Below, piece by piece: positions 34,185-44,000 of a stretch of DNA of 50,540 nucleotides. The notes under the pieces were generated by a model. The model saw only the letters and a program-made list of their open reading frames with translations, made no database searches and had not been told where the DNA came from. The stretch covers positions 1 through 50,540 of the forward strand of contig JAFGVU010000003.1 of assembly GCA_016937855.1 (NCBI GenBank), read 5' to 3'. The translations under genes and the position numbers were made by a program. This DNA comes from Bacteroidales bacterium. GTDB taxonomy: Bacteria > Bacteroidota > Bacteroidia > Bacteroidales > ML635J-15. Each line of letters opens with the position of its first letter. Position 1 is the first letter of the stretch.

Positions 34185-35192
34185 ATGGATTTAATCAACA
34201 AAATTAAGGAAAACGCTAAAAAGCATGATATGCGTATTGTGCTACCGGAGGGGACAGAAATCAGAACATTAACCGCAGCCAATCAGATTATTGAGGAAAA
34301 TTTGGCAAGGATTATCTTAATTGGTAATCCTCAAACGATAAATCAGCTTGCTAAAGACAATGGATTGTTAAGTATTGATAAGGCAATCATTTTAGATCCG
34401 ATAAGCCATGAAAAAAAGGATGAGTATATTGATTTATTAGTTGATATCAGAAAATCGAAAGGTTTATCAAGAGAAGATGCGTCAAAACTTGTTGAAGATC
34501 CATTATATTTAGCTGTTTTGATGATTAAAGCCGGAGATGCAGATGGCGAAGTCGCAGGAGCAGATAATGCAACCGGCGATGTTTTGCGTCCAGCTTTTCA
34601 AATTGTTAAAACATTACCGGGAATTAGTGTTGTTTCTGGAGCATTTATAATGATATTAAAAGATAAGGAGTTTGGAGAGGATGGTTTGATGGTTTTTGCA
34701 GATTGTGCAGTACATCCAAATCCAACAGCTAAGGAACTTGCCGAAATAGCTGTTGCTACCGGACATACTACACGAGCAATTGCTGGATTTGAACCAAAAA
34801 TCGCAATGCTTAGTTTCTCAACTAAAGGAAGTGCAAAACACGAAATGGTTGACAAAGTTGTCGAAGCAACAAAAATTGCTAAAGAAATGGCTCCTGATAT
34901 GATGATTGATGGTGAAATGCAAAGCGATGCAGCAATTATTCCGGCAATTGGACAAAGCAAAGCTCCCGGAAGCAAAATTGCAGGTCATGCCAATGTCTTA
35001 GTTTTTCCAACTCTCGAAACTGGTAATATTGCATATAAACTAGTTCAGAGATTAGCTCATGCAGAGGCTATTGGTCCGGTATTGCAAGGAATGGCAGCCC
35101 CTATAAACGATTTGTCGCGAGGCTGCTCAGTTAGTGATATTGTTAATTTAGTTGCTATTACTGCAAATCAAGCAGCAGGAATGAAAAAGTAA
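34185..35192 (+). CDS. pta: Phosphate acetyltransferase
   Basis: This 335-residue enzyme interconverts acetyl-CoA and acetyl phosphate. It is the short, single-domain form, without the N-terminal regulatory domains of enterobacterial Pta. Typical segments are IVLPEGTEIRTLTAA, GEVAGADNATGDVLRPAFQI, FADCAVHPNPTA and DGEMQSDAAI, ending with NVLVFPTLETGNIAYKL. It is cotranscribed with ackA (33-bp gap), forming the acetate-producing, ATP-yielding pathway of fermentation. Confidence 0.97.
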   Translation: MDLINKIKENAKKHDMRIVLPEGTEIRTLTAANQIIEENLARIILIGNPQTINQLAKDNGLLSIDKAIILDPISHEKKDEYIDLLVDIRKSKGLSREDASKLVEDPLYLAVLMIKAGDADGEVAGADNATGDVLRPAFQIVKTLPGISVVSGAFIMILKDKEFGEDGLMVFADCAVHPNPTAKELAEIAVATGHTTRAIAGFEPKIAMLSFSTKGSAKHEMVDKVVEATKIAKEMAPDMMIDGEMQSDAAIIPAIGQSKAPGSKIAGHANVLVFPTLETGNIAYKLVQRLAHAEAIGPVLQGMAAPINDLSRGCSVSDIVNLVAITANQAAGMKK

Positions 35193-35225
35193 AACCATTT
35201 GTTAAATTAAAATAAAATCTAAAAA

Positions 35226-36431
35226 ATGAATGTATTAGTTCTTAATTGCGGTAGCTCATCAATCAAGTATCAATTACTCGAAATGGGCGAAAATCCAGAA
35301 GTCAGAGCCAAAGGTATTGTAGAGCGTATCGGTCTCAAAATTGGTTGCTTGGCTCATAAAAACGATCGTAACGAAAAGTTTGAAACAGAAACGGAAGTGC
35401 CAAACCATACCGTAGGTATTAAACTGGTTCTCGAAGCTCTCTTGGATAAAGAGCATGGAGTAATTGAATCGCTTGACGAAATTAAAGCTGTTGGTCATCG
35501 TGTTGCTCATGGTGGAGAGTTTTTTACTCAAAGCGTTTTGCTAAATGACGATGCTATTGCCAAAATTGAAGCTTGTTGCGATTTGGCACCTTTGCATAAT
35601 CCTGCTCACTTACTTGGCATGCAAGCAATTAAAGATGTACTACCAACCGTCCCGCAAACAGCAGTTTTTGATACTTCATTTCACCAATCTATGCCTGCAA
35701 GTTCATACATGTACCCTCTTCCTTATAGCTTGTATGAGCAACATAAAATTCGTCGTTATGGATTTCACGGAACAAGTCATAAATTTGTTGCCGAAAAAGC
35801 TTGTGGTATTTTAGGTTGGAATATCGAAGAGAAGAAAATTATTACTTGCCACCTTGGTAATGGAGCATCTATTACTGCAATTAAAAATGGTAAATCTGTT
35901 GATACTTCAATGGGATTTACTCCAGTCGAAGGGCTTATGATGGGAACCAGAACAGGTGATCTTGATCTTGGTGCACTTTTGTTTATTATGGAAAAAGAAA
36001 ATTTGTCAGTGAGCGAAGCAAATTCATTCATTAACAAAAAATGCGGAACAAATGGATTCTCCGAAATTTCTTCTGATATGAGAGATCTTGAAGCAGAAGC
36101 CGAAAAAGGAAACGAAAGAGCAGAGTTGACATTGCAAATGTATGCTCACCGAGTAAAAAAGTATATCGGTTCTTATGCTGCTGTTATGGACGGAGTAGAT
36201 TTGATTATTATGACAGGTGGTATTGGCGAAAACTCTTACGATACAAGAGAAAGAGTACTTGGCGATATGTCTTATTTGGGACTTAAATTTAATAAAGAAT
36301 TAAATCATGGTCTTAAAGGTAAAGATGAGGTCTTAAGTATGCCCGACTCTAAAGTTACAGTTATGAGCATTTCGACAAATGAAGAACTCGTAATCGCAAT
36401 GGATACGGTTAAAATCGTATTTGGAAAATAA
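35226..36431 (+). CDS. ackA: Acetate kinase
   Basis: This 401-residue enzyme makes ATP and acetate from acetyl phosphate and ADP. It has the ASKHA-fold start MNVLVLNCGSSSIKYQL, HRVAHGGEFF, AVFDTSFHQSMP, RRYGFHGTSH, TCHLGNGASI, GLMMGTRTGDLD and TGGIGENS, all canonical. The length is usual. It is the second gene of the pta-ackA operon, followed by a terminator. Confidence 0.98.
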   Translation: MNVLVLNCGSSSIKYQLLEMGENPEVRAKGIVERIGLKIGCLAHKNDRNEKFETETEVPNHTVGIKLVLEALLDKEHGVIESLDEIKAVGHRVAHGGEFFTQSVLLNDDAIAKIEACCDLAPLHNPAHLLGMQAIKDVLPTVPQTAVFDTSFHQSMPASSYMYPLPYSLYEQHKIRRYGFHGTSHKFVAEKACGILGWNIEEKKIITCHLGNGASITAIKNGKSVDTSMGFTPVEGLMMGTRTGDLDLGALLFIMEKENLSVSEANSFINKKCGTNGFSEISSDMRDLEAEAEKGNERAELTLQMYAHRVKKYIGSYAAVMDGVDLIIMTGGIGENSYDTRERVLGDMSYLGLKFNKELNHGLKGKDEVLSMPDSKVTVMSISTNEELVIAMDTVKIVFGK

Positions 36432-36455
36432 ACCAAACGGAATTATTATAATAAG

Positions 36456-36490
36456 AAGCTATCTGCCGGTTGGTGGATGGCTTTTTTTAT
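36456..36490 (+). terminator. Terminator after ackA
   Basis: AAGCTATCTGCC pairs with GGTGGATGGCTT, partly through G-T wobbles, followed by a T run. It abuts the stop of the convergent dnaE-like gene at 36487. Confidence 0.7.
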
Positions 36491-39429
36491 TCTCGTGGAT
36501 CCGCAATATAAGGCATTTTTGCAAACTTTTGCACTCGCAATACAGGATATCCGAATTCGACATCAACAATGCCAAGCATTAGATACACTCCTGTGCCTCT
36601 AAAAGGATATTCTTTAAGGCTGTCGGGGAAATGAACAGTGTCATAAAACTTGCCTTCTGAATCAATCCAAGTCATGAAATTCATAATCGCTCCATTACCT
36701 GTTCTAACATATTTTAAGGTAACAAAAGCGCCTAACATTTTAACTGTTTTGCTGCGATTTTTAAGCATGTCTTTATATTTTATTTCGCCACGATACTTTG
36801 TTTTAAGCATCTCGAAAAAACTCATGCTTACAGGAAAACCTATCAACTCAATCTCATCATAACTATCTTCGATAAGTGATTTTTTTAGCTCAGGCAGCTT
36901 GTATTGCGGCTCATTAAATGTAAACAGTTTTTTTTGAGTTTCGTAAATGCTAGTTTTGACTTTTGGTCTTAAAACGCACGATTTCCACATGAGCTCGGCT
37001 TTAGAAAATCCTGTGAAATTAAAAGCACCGATTCGGATAAGAATGTTTAACTGCTCGTCGGGAATAGGGCATCTGTTTAAAAAATCGTCGAAACTTGTAA
37101 AACTGCCATTTAGATTCCTTTCAAAAATGATGCGACTCACAAGAGCGTGTTCCAGATTTTGCAAATGAATAAAGCCAATATAGATATCCTTGTCAATTAT
37201 ACTTGTCAGATATTCGCTTTTGTTTATACATGGTAGCTTAATTGTTGCACCAAGTCTTTTGGCTTCGTGAAAATATACCCATGAGGAGTAAAAACCTCCA
37301 AAATTGTTTATCACGGCAGTCATAAACTCTAATGGGAAGTATGTTTTTAGAAAAAGACTTTGGTAGCTTTCGACTGCGTACGATGCCGAGTGAGCCTTTG
37401 AAAAAGAATATCCGGCAAAGGACTCTATTTGTCGCCACAACTCCATGCTAACTTTTTGCGGACGATTTAGTTTATTGCATAAAGTAAAAAATTTGTCTCG
37501 TATGCTGTCAAACTGTGCTCTCGATCTAAATTTGCCACTCATAGCACGTCGTAATACATCGGCATCGGCTAAATCCATTCCGGCGTAATGATGACAAACT
37601 TTTAATACATCCTCCTGATATACCATCACACCATAGGTCTCGCCAAGTTGCTCTTTCATAATAGGGTGCAAATAATCGAAACTGTCGGGATTATTGTATC
37701 TAACGATATACTCTTTCATCATTCCCGATTTTGCAACTCCCGGACGTATTATTGAGCTTGCCGCAACAAGTGTAAGATAATCGCGACACTCCAGTTTGCT
37801 AATTAGCCCCCTCATTGCAGGGCTTTCGATATAAAAACATCCTATTGTGTCGCCGGTTGCCAAAAAATCGTTAACCTGTGGGTCTTTTTTAAATTTTTCG
37901 ACTTGCCGAATGTCAATTCCTTGTCCACGATTTTTTGAAACAATTTCTACACAATCGCGTATGTGACCCAATCCTCTCTGCGAAAGAATATCAAATTTTT
38001 CGAATCCGAGGTCTTCGGCTACATACATGTCCCACTGTGTTGTAGGAAATCCTTTTGGGGGCATATCTAAGGCGGCATATTGGTAGATGGGAGCATTGCT
38101 AATTATTATTCCACCTGCATGAATTGTGCGTAAATTTGGGAAACCAGATACTTGTGAGGCCAGCTCGATGATTTTTTTATGCAGACTGTCTTTGTCTTTT
38201 ACCGATTGTGGATTCTTTGCTAAAATATCAAGTTCCTCTTTTGGTAAACCATTCACTTTTCCTAACTCCCGAAGTATCGACCTGGTTTTAAATGTGTTCA
38301 TTGCTCCTAAAAGTGCAGTGTGCTCGTAACCATACCTATTAAATATGTATTTAGTAACATCGTCGCGGTCGCGCCACGAAAAATCTATGTCAAAATCGGG
38401 CGGACTACTACGCTTAGGATTTAAAAAACGCTCGAAGTAAAGATTTAACTCGATAGGATCGACATCGGTAATTCTTAAAGAATATGCAACAATACTGTTT
38501 GCACCGCTTCCACGTCCAACATAAAAATAATTTTTCGATTGTGCATAATTAACTATGTCGGAGGCAATTAAAAAATATGATACAAATTTTAGTTTTTCAA
38601 TTATTTGTAATTCACTTTGTAAACGCTCATAAGCAATCAAATTGTGAGCCCCGTAACGTTTTATTAAACCTCTCTCTGATAATTTTCGCAACAGTTGAAC
38701 ATCGTTAGCAAATGAATCGGTAAAAAGCTTTTTGTTTTTGTGCGATTTGTCAAATATTAACGAGCAGCTTTTTAGCAGGTTTAGAGTGTTGGTGATTATA
38801 TCGGGATAGTCGCTGTAAATGTTTCTGATATATGATGGGTGCATGATAATATCACTCGATGAGGCATGTAAGTCGGCAGGGAGTTTTGATATAAGACTAT
38901 TGTTGTCAATTGCTCGCAAATTTCGAAACAACTCAAAGTCTTTTATCTCTCTGAAACTTATCGAGTGTAAAACAATCATCTTACTTCTGAACCTGGAAAG
39001 TCTTGAGCTTAATAGCTTTTTTGCATCTGTCGGGCGAATGCCGATATATTCATTTTCTGCTATAGTATTGTTGACAAAATTCTCGAAAGGAATCACAGTG
39101 TAAACATTGTTAAATTCAGGGATAGTTTCCCGATTTCTTTTTTTTTGGTTTATCTCGGTCAGATATCTGTTGATTTCGGCTAAGCCCTGATTGTTTTTTG
39201 CGATAAGAATAAATAATTGTTTATGGGAGTTGTCTCTAATATCGACTCCGGCTATTGCTTTTATCCCATTTTGTCTGCAAGCGAAATAAAACTCAGGAAT
39301 GCCGGCAGTATTATTAATGTCGGTTAAAACAATGCTGTCAATGTCATGCTTAAAAGCTGATTCAGCAAGCTGTGTTGGCGATATGCTGCCATGACGCAAA
39401 CTATAATATGTATGACAATTTATAAACAT
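36487..39429 (-). CDS. dnaE: DNA polymerase III alpha subunit, short paralogue (DnaE-type)
   Basis: This 980-residue C-family polymerase has an N-terminal PHP domain (NCHTYYSLRHGSISP). The polymerase core contains FYVGRGSGANSIVAYSL and the catalytic PPDFDIDFSW (Asp345, Asp347, Asp349). HAGGIIISN and KAHSASYAVESYQSLFLKTY follow, then a helix-hairpin-helix region (about 790-830) and a C-terminal OB-fold (about 890-970). Replicative DnaE is usually longer, near 1150-1250 residues, with a tau-binding tail that is absent here. The protein thus resembles auxiliary or mutagenesis-type polymerases (DnaE2/ImuC-like), although no imuA or imuB lies beside it. Specialised repair role is inference. Confidence 0.85.
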   Translation of the reverse strand: MFINCHTYYSLRHGSISPTQLAESAFKHDIDSIVLTDINNTAGIPEFYFACRQNGIKAIAGVDIRDNSHKQLFILIAKNNQGLAEINRYLTEINQKKRNRETIPEFNNVYTVIPFENFVNNTIAENEYIGIRPTDAKKLLSSRLSRFRSKMIVLHSISFREIKDFELFRNLRAIDNNSLISKLPADLHASSSDIIMHPSYIRNIYSDYPDIITNTLNLLKSCSLIFDKSHKNKKLFTDSFANDVQLLRKLSERGLIKRYGAHNLIAYERLQSELQIIEKLKFVSYFLIASDIVNYAQSKNYFYVGRGSGANSIVAYSLRITDVDPIELNLYFERFLNPKRSSPPDFDIDFSWRDRDDVTKYIFNRYGYEHTALLGAMNTFKTRSILRELGKVNGLPKEELDILAKNPQSVKDKDSLHKKIIELASQVSGFPNLRTIHAGGIIISNAPIYQYAALDMPPKGFPTTQWDMYVAEDLGFEKFDILSQRGLGHIRDCVEIVSKNRGQGIDIRQVEKFKKDPQVNDFLATGDTIGCFYIESPAMRGLISKLECRDYLTLVAASSIIRPGVAKSGMMKEYIVRYNNPDSFDYLHPIMKEQLGETYGVMVYQEDVLKVCHHYAGMDLADADVLRRAMSGKFRSRAQFDSIRDKFFTLCNKLNRPQKVSMELWRQIESFAGYSFSKAHSASYAVESYQSLFLKTYFPLEFMTAVINNFGGFYSSWVYFHEAKRLGATIKLPCINKSEYLTSIIDKDIYIGFIHLQNLEHALVSRIIFERNLNGSFTSFDDFLNRCPIPDEQLNILIRIGAFNFTGFSKAELMWKSCVLRPKVKTSIYETQKKLFTFNEPQYKLPELKKSLIEDSYDEIELIGFPVSMSFFEMLKTKYRGEIKYKDMLKNRSKTVKMLGAFVTLKYVRTGNGAIMNFMTWIDSEGKFYDTVHFPDSLKEYPFRGTGVYLMLGIVDVEFGYPVLRVQKFAKMPYIADPRE

Positions 39430-39532
39430 GATGATTAAAATATAATCTTTTATAAGTTTGCAATATAATCATTAGTTTTGTTTTGTGCAATTTTTTTTTA
39501 TTTATTTAGTTTTGTGGAATTGTAGCAGATCA

Positions 39533-39587
39533 CTTAAAACGTTCAAGCGATCCGATAGCTATCGGATTCGCGTTTGGATGTTTTAAG
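39533..39587. repeat. Long imperfect palindrome with perfect 18-bp core
   Basis: The centre ATCCGATAGCTATCGGAT is a perfect palindrome. The outer arms CTTAAAAC and GTTTTAAG also pair. The whole forms a large hairpin of REP/MITE type upstream of the dnaE-like gene. Confidence 0.85.
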
Positions 39588-39663
39588 AACACGAGAACCA
39601 TTTTTTGTAATTTTATAAGAATTTTAAATATTGATTAGTTATATGATCTCCAAACCCTTATGA

Positions 39664-39686
39664 AACGCGATGGATTCGCGCTTCAA
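39664..39686. repeat. Related CGCGATGGATTCGCG palindromic element
   Basis: CGCGA and TCGCG pair around TGGAT, followed by CTTCAACGG. The GATTCGCG(C/T)TT wording is shared with the elements at 39533-39587 and 40003-40033. Confidence 0.6.
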
Positions 39687-39753
39687 CGGCTGTAAACTAT
39701 TTAAAAGACTAAGGTTTTAATTCAATTGCTTAATCGGGGTCGAAATAAAATCA

Positions 39754-39842
39754 GACTTTCAGCCTGATTTGTATTATTGCTAAAGTTTGCAGATTGTTTC
39801 TTGTGTTCTTAAAATGACTTTCAGTCTGATTTGTATTTTTGC
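39754..39842. repeat. Pair of direct repeats, ACTTTCAGYCTGATTTG
   Basis: ACTTTCAGCCTGATTTGTAT (from about 39754) recurs as ACTTTCAGTCTGATTTGTAT (from about 39812). A palindromic relative (TCAGGCTTAAAGCCTGA) follows near 39858. These look like remnants of one small repeat family. Confidence 0.65.
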
Positions 39843-40002
39843 GCTTTATTCGGTTTTCAGGCTTAAAGCCTGACTTATTGTAACCTTATGCAGCGCATCA
39901 GGTTGATAGACACAAATGCCATTTGAGCGCTGAAGGCGCGGCTTTAAAGTTAATAATAAAGTTATCTAAAAACTTGCTTTTCAGTTCTTATACTTTCAAA
40001 AA

Positions 40003-40033
40003 TCGAATCCGATAGCTACAGGTTTCGCGCTTA
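40003..40033. repeat. Third GATAGCTA element of the REP-like family
   Basis: AATCCGATAGCTACAGGTTT followed by CGCGCTTATT resembles the palindrome at 39533-39587 with one arm diverged. Confidence 0.6.
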
Positions 40034-40042
40034 TTTTTTTTT

Positions 40043-40078
40043 ATAAAAAAAAGAGGCCAATGAATACATCGACCTCTT
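40043..40078 (-). terminator. Terminator of the duplicated-domain lipoprotein gene
   Basis: On the minus strand AAGAGG pairs with CCTCTT, with further partial pairing inside, followed by a run of T. It lies about 34 bp past the stop at 40112. Confidence 0.7.
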
Positions 40079-40111
40079 GAGGGATATGTTTTGAAATTAT
40101 TTATCAAATAA

Positions 40112-40843
40112 TTACATTTTGATTTTTGCTTTGGTGTTAAAATAGTCGTCACATAAGTAGATTGCAAAATCGGCACCATCAAAAACTTCTTGCGAAATTA
40201 GACCTGCATATTCTTTTGCAATTTCATTATATTCGCTGTCGTTCCAATAATCTTCGCCAACAACCATTTTAAAGATGTAGGTTCCATTTTCTTTGGTAAA
40301 AATAATACTTTTAAGTGTCCCATCGGTAAAACCCGTTTCAATCAAATAGTTGCCTAGTTTGTTTACTTCTCCATAAGAAACTGAACCATCGAATTCAATT
40401 TCGGTTCCATCAAAGGTTTCCATTTCGTAATCGCTTTCAAGAACAGGGGCTTCTCCATCCATTTTAACTGCTTTAATGGTTTTAAGTTTTTCGTCGCACA
40501 TGTGTAACTCGACAGGAGATCCATCTAAAACATCATTAGATAAATTATAAATAAACTGCAAGGCAATTTGTTCGTATTCTTCGTCTTCGTCGTATCCTTC
40601 TTTAACAACCATCCTAAATTGATATGTGTCTCCATCTTTAGCAATTTGAACGGTTTTTTCTTCTCCATTAGTAAAATCTATTTCTTGCAAATATTTTCCA
40701 ATATCATTTGCTTCATCTTCGGTAATGTCATCGGTGTAATAAAGCTCTGTTTCATCAAACATTAGTTTTGTTCCGTAGTTATTACACGAGATAAATGCTA
40801 GAGAAAAAGCAAGCAGGCTTAGTAAAATCAAATTCTTTTTCAT
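40112..40843 (-). CDS. Lipoprotein with an internal duplicated domain
   Basis: This 243-residue protein has a lipoprotein signal ending FISC (Cys20). Two copies of a domain of about 95 residues follow. Copy 1 (about 33-130) has ITEDEANDIGKYLQEIDFTN, FRMVVKEGY and ELHMCDEKLKTIKAVKM. Copy 2 (about 148-243) has VSYGEVNKLGNYLIETGFTD, FKMVVGEDY and AIYLCDDYFNTKAKIKM. Each copy keeps one Cys in a (M/L)CD context. The protein is acidic and probably sits in the envelope. I do not recognise the family and no function is assigned. Promoter element at 40875-40882 and a terminator make it a single-gene unit. Confidence 0.85.
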   Translation of the reverse strand: MKKNLILLSLLAFSLAFISCNNYGTKLMFDETELYYTDDITEDEANDIGKYLQEIDFTNGEEKTVQIAKDGDTYQFRMVVKEGYDEDEEYEQIALQFIYNLSNDVLDGSPVELHMCDEKLKTIKAVKMDGEAPVLESDYEMETFDGTEIEFDGSVSYGEVNKLGNYLIETGFTDGTLKSIIFTKENGTYIFKMVVGEDYWNDSEYNEIAKEYAGLISQEVFDGADFAIYLCDDYFNTKAKIKM

Positions 40844-40874
40844 AGTATGTAATTTAAATTAGACTTATTTTTAT

Positions 40875-40882
40875 CAAAAATA
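40875..40882 (-). promoter_or_regulatory. -7 promoter element of the duplicated-domain lipoprotein gene
   Basis: The minus strand reads TATTTTTG, fitting TAnnTTTG, 32 bp before the ATG at 40843. Confidence 0.5.
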
Positions 40883-41038
40883 AAAAATTATTCTTTACTA
40901 GTGCAAAACTCTAGCGATTTTTTATGAAAAGACTATCAAATCCTCCCAGATAGTTTTAGCACACAAGTAGCAAAATTTGTTATGTCTTGTTGATAGTTTT
41001 TTACTAAAATATGGTGAATCAATTAGTTACAAACAGCA

Positions 41039-44000
41039 TTAGTTTTTAATGAGTTTAATAGTTTTTGATCCATGATTTGTAATTATTGAGATAAAATACA
41101 CGCCATCAGCAAGATTGTTGATGCTTATTTCATTATTATTGGCTAAAGATTGTTGTAATATTCTTTTACCCGAAATGTCGTTAATAATAATATTTACATC
41201 TGTGTATGTATCAATACCATAAATTTTGAATGTTCCATTGCTTGGATTTGGAGAGATGCTAATGTTGTCCAATAATTCATCTAAAATATTAGACGTGCAT
41301 TCTTCGGGTATAAGGTTTACCTCAACATAAGAAGTTTTGCACGAAGGTGTGCTGATTATCCAATCATAGAAATAGTAGTAATAATCAGTTGGGCCTGTGC
41401 TTGCACTGCTTTCTTTTATGCTAACAATATCAGCAATATTATATGGATAGTTTAGGTATGAGCTTTCGTTAGTTCTGAATAAGTCGGGAGAGCCTAGTCC
41501 AACTAATTGTAAATCTGTACCAACTGGTACGTCGATGTTTAGGTCAACTCTGGAAACTCCGGCCGGGCAATAAACTGTTTTAACCGCAATTGTTTCACTA
41601 GTGCTTGTTCGTAAAGCAATATTTCTATTTCCTGCATACTCGGCATTAACCTCAACAGACTCAAGTAGAAACGACGAATATGAATCGAAAACTAAATAAT
41701 GAATATAGCTTGTGTTGCCAAAGAATCCTCCACCCGATGTGTTGTTTGAAGCTCCCACATTATATTCATCTCCTGCAAATACTTCTCTCAAATAATATGT
41801 TTCGGTTTCGGAGATTTGAGGATGTTCCCAACTGTTTCCAATATGTTCCGGCGTTTCGTCTTGCATGTTTTCGTACCAATATGCTTCTCCATCTAGGTCT
41901 AAGTTTATTTCAAATGGAATGTTTGAGCAAGCCTGGATTTGAGAAATCTCAGGTGCATCCGGCATTGCAACTGTAATATAGTTTTCTTTTTCTAAGACAT
42001 TTGAGCCGAACTCATTAGTAACGGTTAAACTTACTGTATAGGTTCTGTTTTCGTTATAATAATGTGTAGGATTTTCTTCAGTACTTACAGGTGATCCATC
42101 TCCAAAATTCCATGACCATGATTCGGGCAGGTTTATGGAATTGTCGGTGAAGCTTATGATTCCATCGCAGCTATATTCTTTATTAGCAGAAAAATAGGGG
42201 ACAGGAGGGTTTTCATTGCCTATGCAATCATATTGAATTTTGAATCCCGGACGATTTAATCCTCCATCAGAATAAAATCTTATTGTAATATACTCTCCTG
42301 TGGAGGTAATTGTTCCGGGGTTTCCGGTTGTGTTACAATATACAGAGGAGTTAATTTGAGGTGATGAGGTATTTTGACCGTCGTAGAAAGTGATATAGTC
42401 ATAATCACAACTTGCTCCGCTACCTTCTTCGATATCAAACTCTAGGATATTTAGAACAATTGCAGCAGAACCCGGTGCGTAAATTGTCAGACTTGCATCT
42501 GTATTGTCTATATAGTTTGCTTCGGGACCACCTGCATCATATATTGTCCCGCTACAGTTTTCGACAAGAGAATTTCCGCTTGTAGGCATTAGAGTTAAGC
42601 ATGGAATTGATTCGTCGATTACGATATAATCTGCAATTGTCTCGGTGTCGCTACCACAGGAGCTACCGTCAACCTCTAGTTGCACATCAAAGTAACCAAA
42701 GTCTGTATAAACATGAGTTGGGTTTATATCCGTTGAAGTATTTCCATCACCAAAATCCCACAAGAAATTATCGCCATTATAGCTTTGGTTGGTGAACTGA
42801 ACTTCGAAAGGTGGCTGACAGCTTTCCGTATAGCTTGACGAAAAACCTGCATGAACTTCATCAACATAAGGAGCATCAGCTACACCGATTGCCCAAAATC
42901 CATTACCTACAGCTTCAACTTCAGGAGAACAAGCACCATACAAATCAGCTGCTGCTTGCATTGCATAAAACCAAGCGTCATGATATTGTGATGTCGGAGT
43001 TAAATAAACAGTCTGAAGTCGAAATGCAATTTTTTCGGCTTTGTCTAATCCAATTGCATTTACAGAATATGAATCGCCATTGTCGTTTGTGCCGCTGCCG
43101 CCTTCGCTTAGCAGATAAAACCAATAACAAAGTGGTGACATGTTTGTGTGCACTCCTCCGTAATCTTCCGATCCCCAAACCCAATAGTTTCCCTGATATG
43201 TGTCTGGTTTGTTTGTTGCGTTAGGATCAGCTAATGATCTAAATGCAAATCCGATGTCTTCGCCAACAGTCCAATCAGAATATTCAGGTGCAGCATAAAA
43301 TTCAACTGATGCCCCAAAGATATCGCTAAAAGCCTCATTTAATGCACCACTCTCATCCTGATAATTTAAACCGCAAGTATAAGATGTTAGTCCATGCGTA
43401 ATCTCGTGTGCACAAATATCAATGGTGGTTAATGGTGTAGTTCCCCCTTCGGGATTTCCGTCTCCATAAGTCATCCACTGGCCGTTCCAGAAAGCATTTG
43501 TGTTTGAGGCCATTCCGTATTCTACCAAATTAAAATGAATATAAGACCACAATGGATGTCCATCATTATCAATACTGTTGCGACCGTGCACATTTAGATA
43601 ATAATCGTAAGTAGATGCTGTTGCATACTGAGCATCTGTTGCATATTCATCATATTCTGCATTAACATTATCCCAATAATTATCTGCATCAGTAAAGTCT
43701 ATTGCAGCATCATAATCCGAACTCATATTGCAATCCAGCGTGCGCACTCCGTCACCTCTGGTGTTATCGTTTAATATATATTCCGATCCAGTATATTCAG
43801 TACTAATTTGTCGTGTTCCGCTATAAGCTGTAACAGCTGTACCTATCTCATCCGACACATGTATTAGTGATACTTCAAATAATACTTCACCTGTGTTAGC
43901 GTCTATGTAAATGTTTTTTCTATCATGCGGAAGCTTTGAGTAGATATTTAATTTATAGGCTGTTTTGTAAACCGACTCGTTGTTAAATTTTTGATTTATT

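Larger units (their letters stand above)
39430..40042. other. About 610 bp of non-coding DNA with REP-like palindromes
   Basis: No gene is visible. The stretch contains a long hairpin with an 18-bp perfect centre (39533-39587), two further related GATTCGCG/TTTCGCG elements (about 39664-39686 and 40003-40033), and a pair of ACTTTCAG(C/T)CTGATTTG repeats. It also has a near-palindrome TCAGGCTTAAAGCCTGA. Confidence 0.75.
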
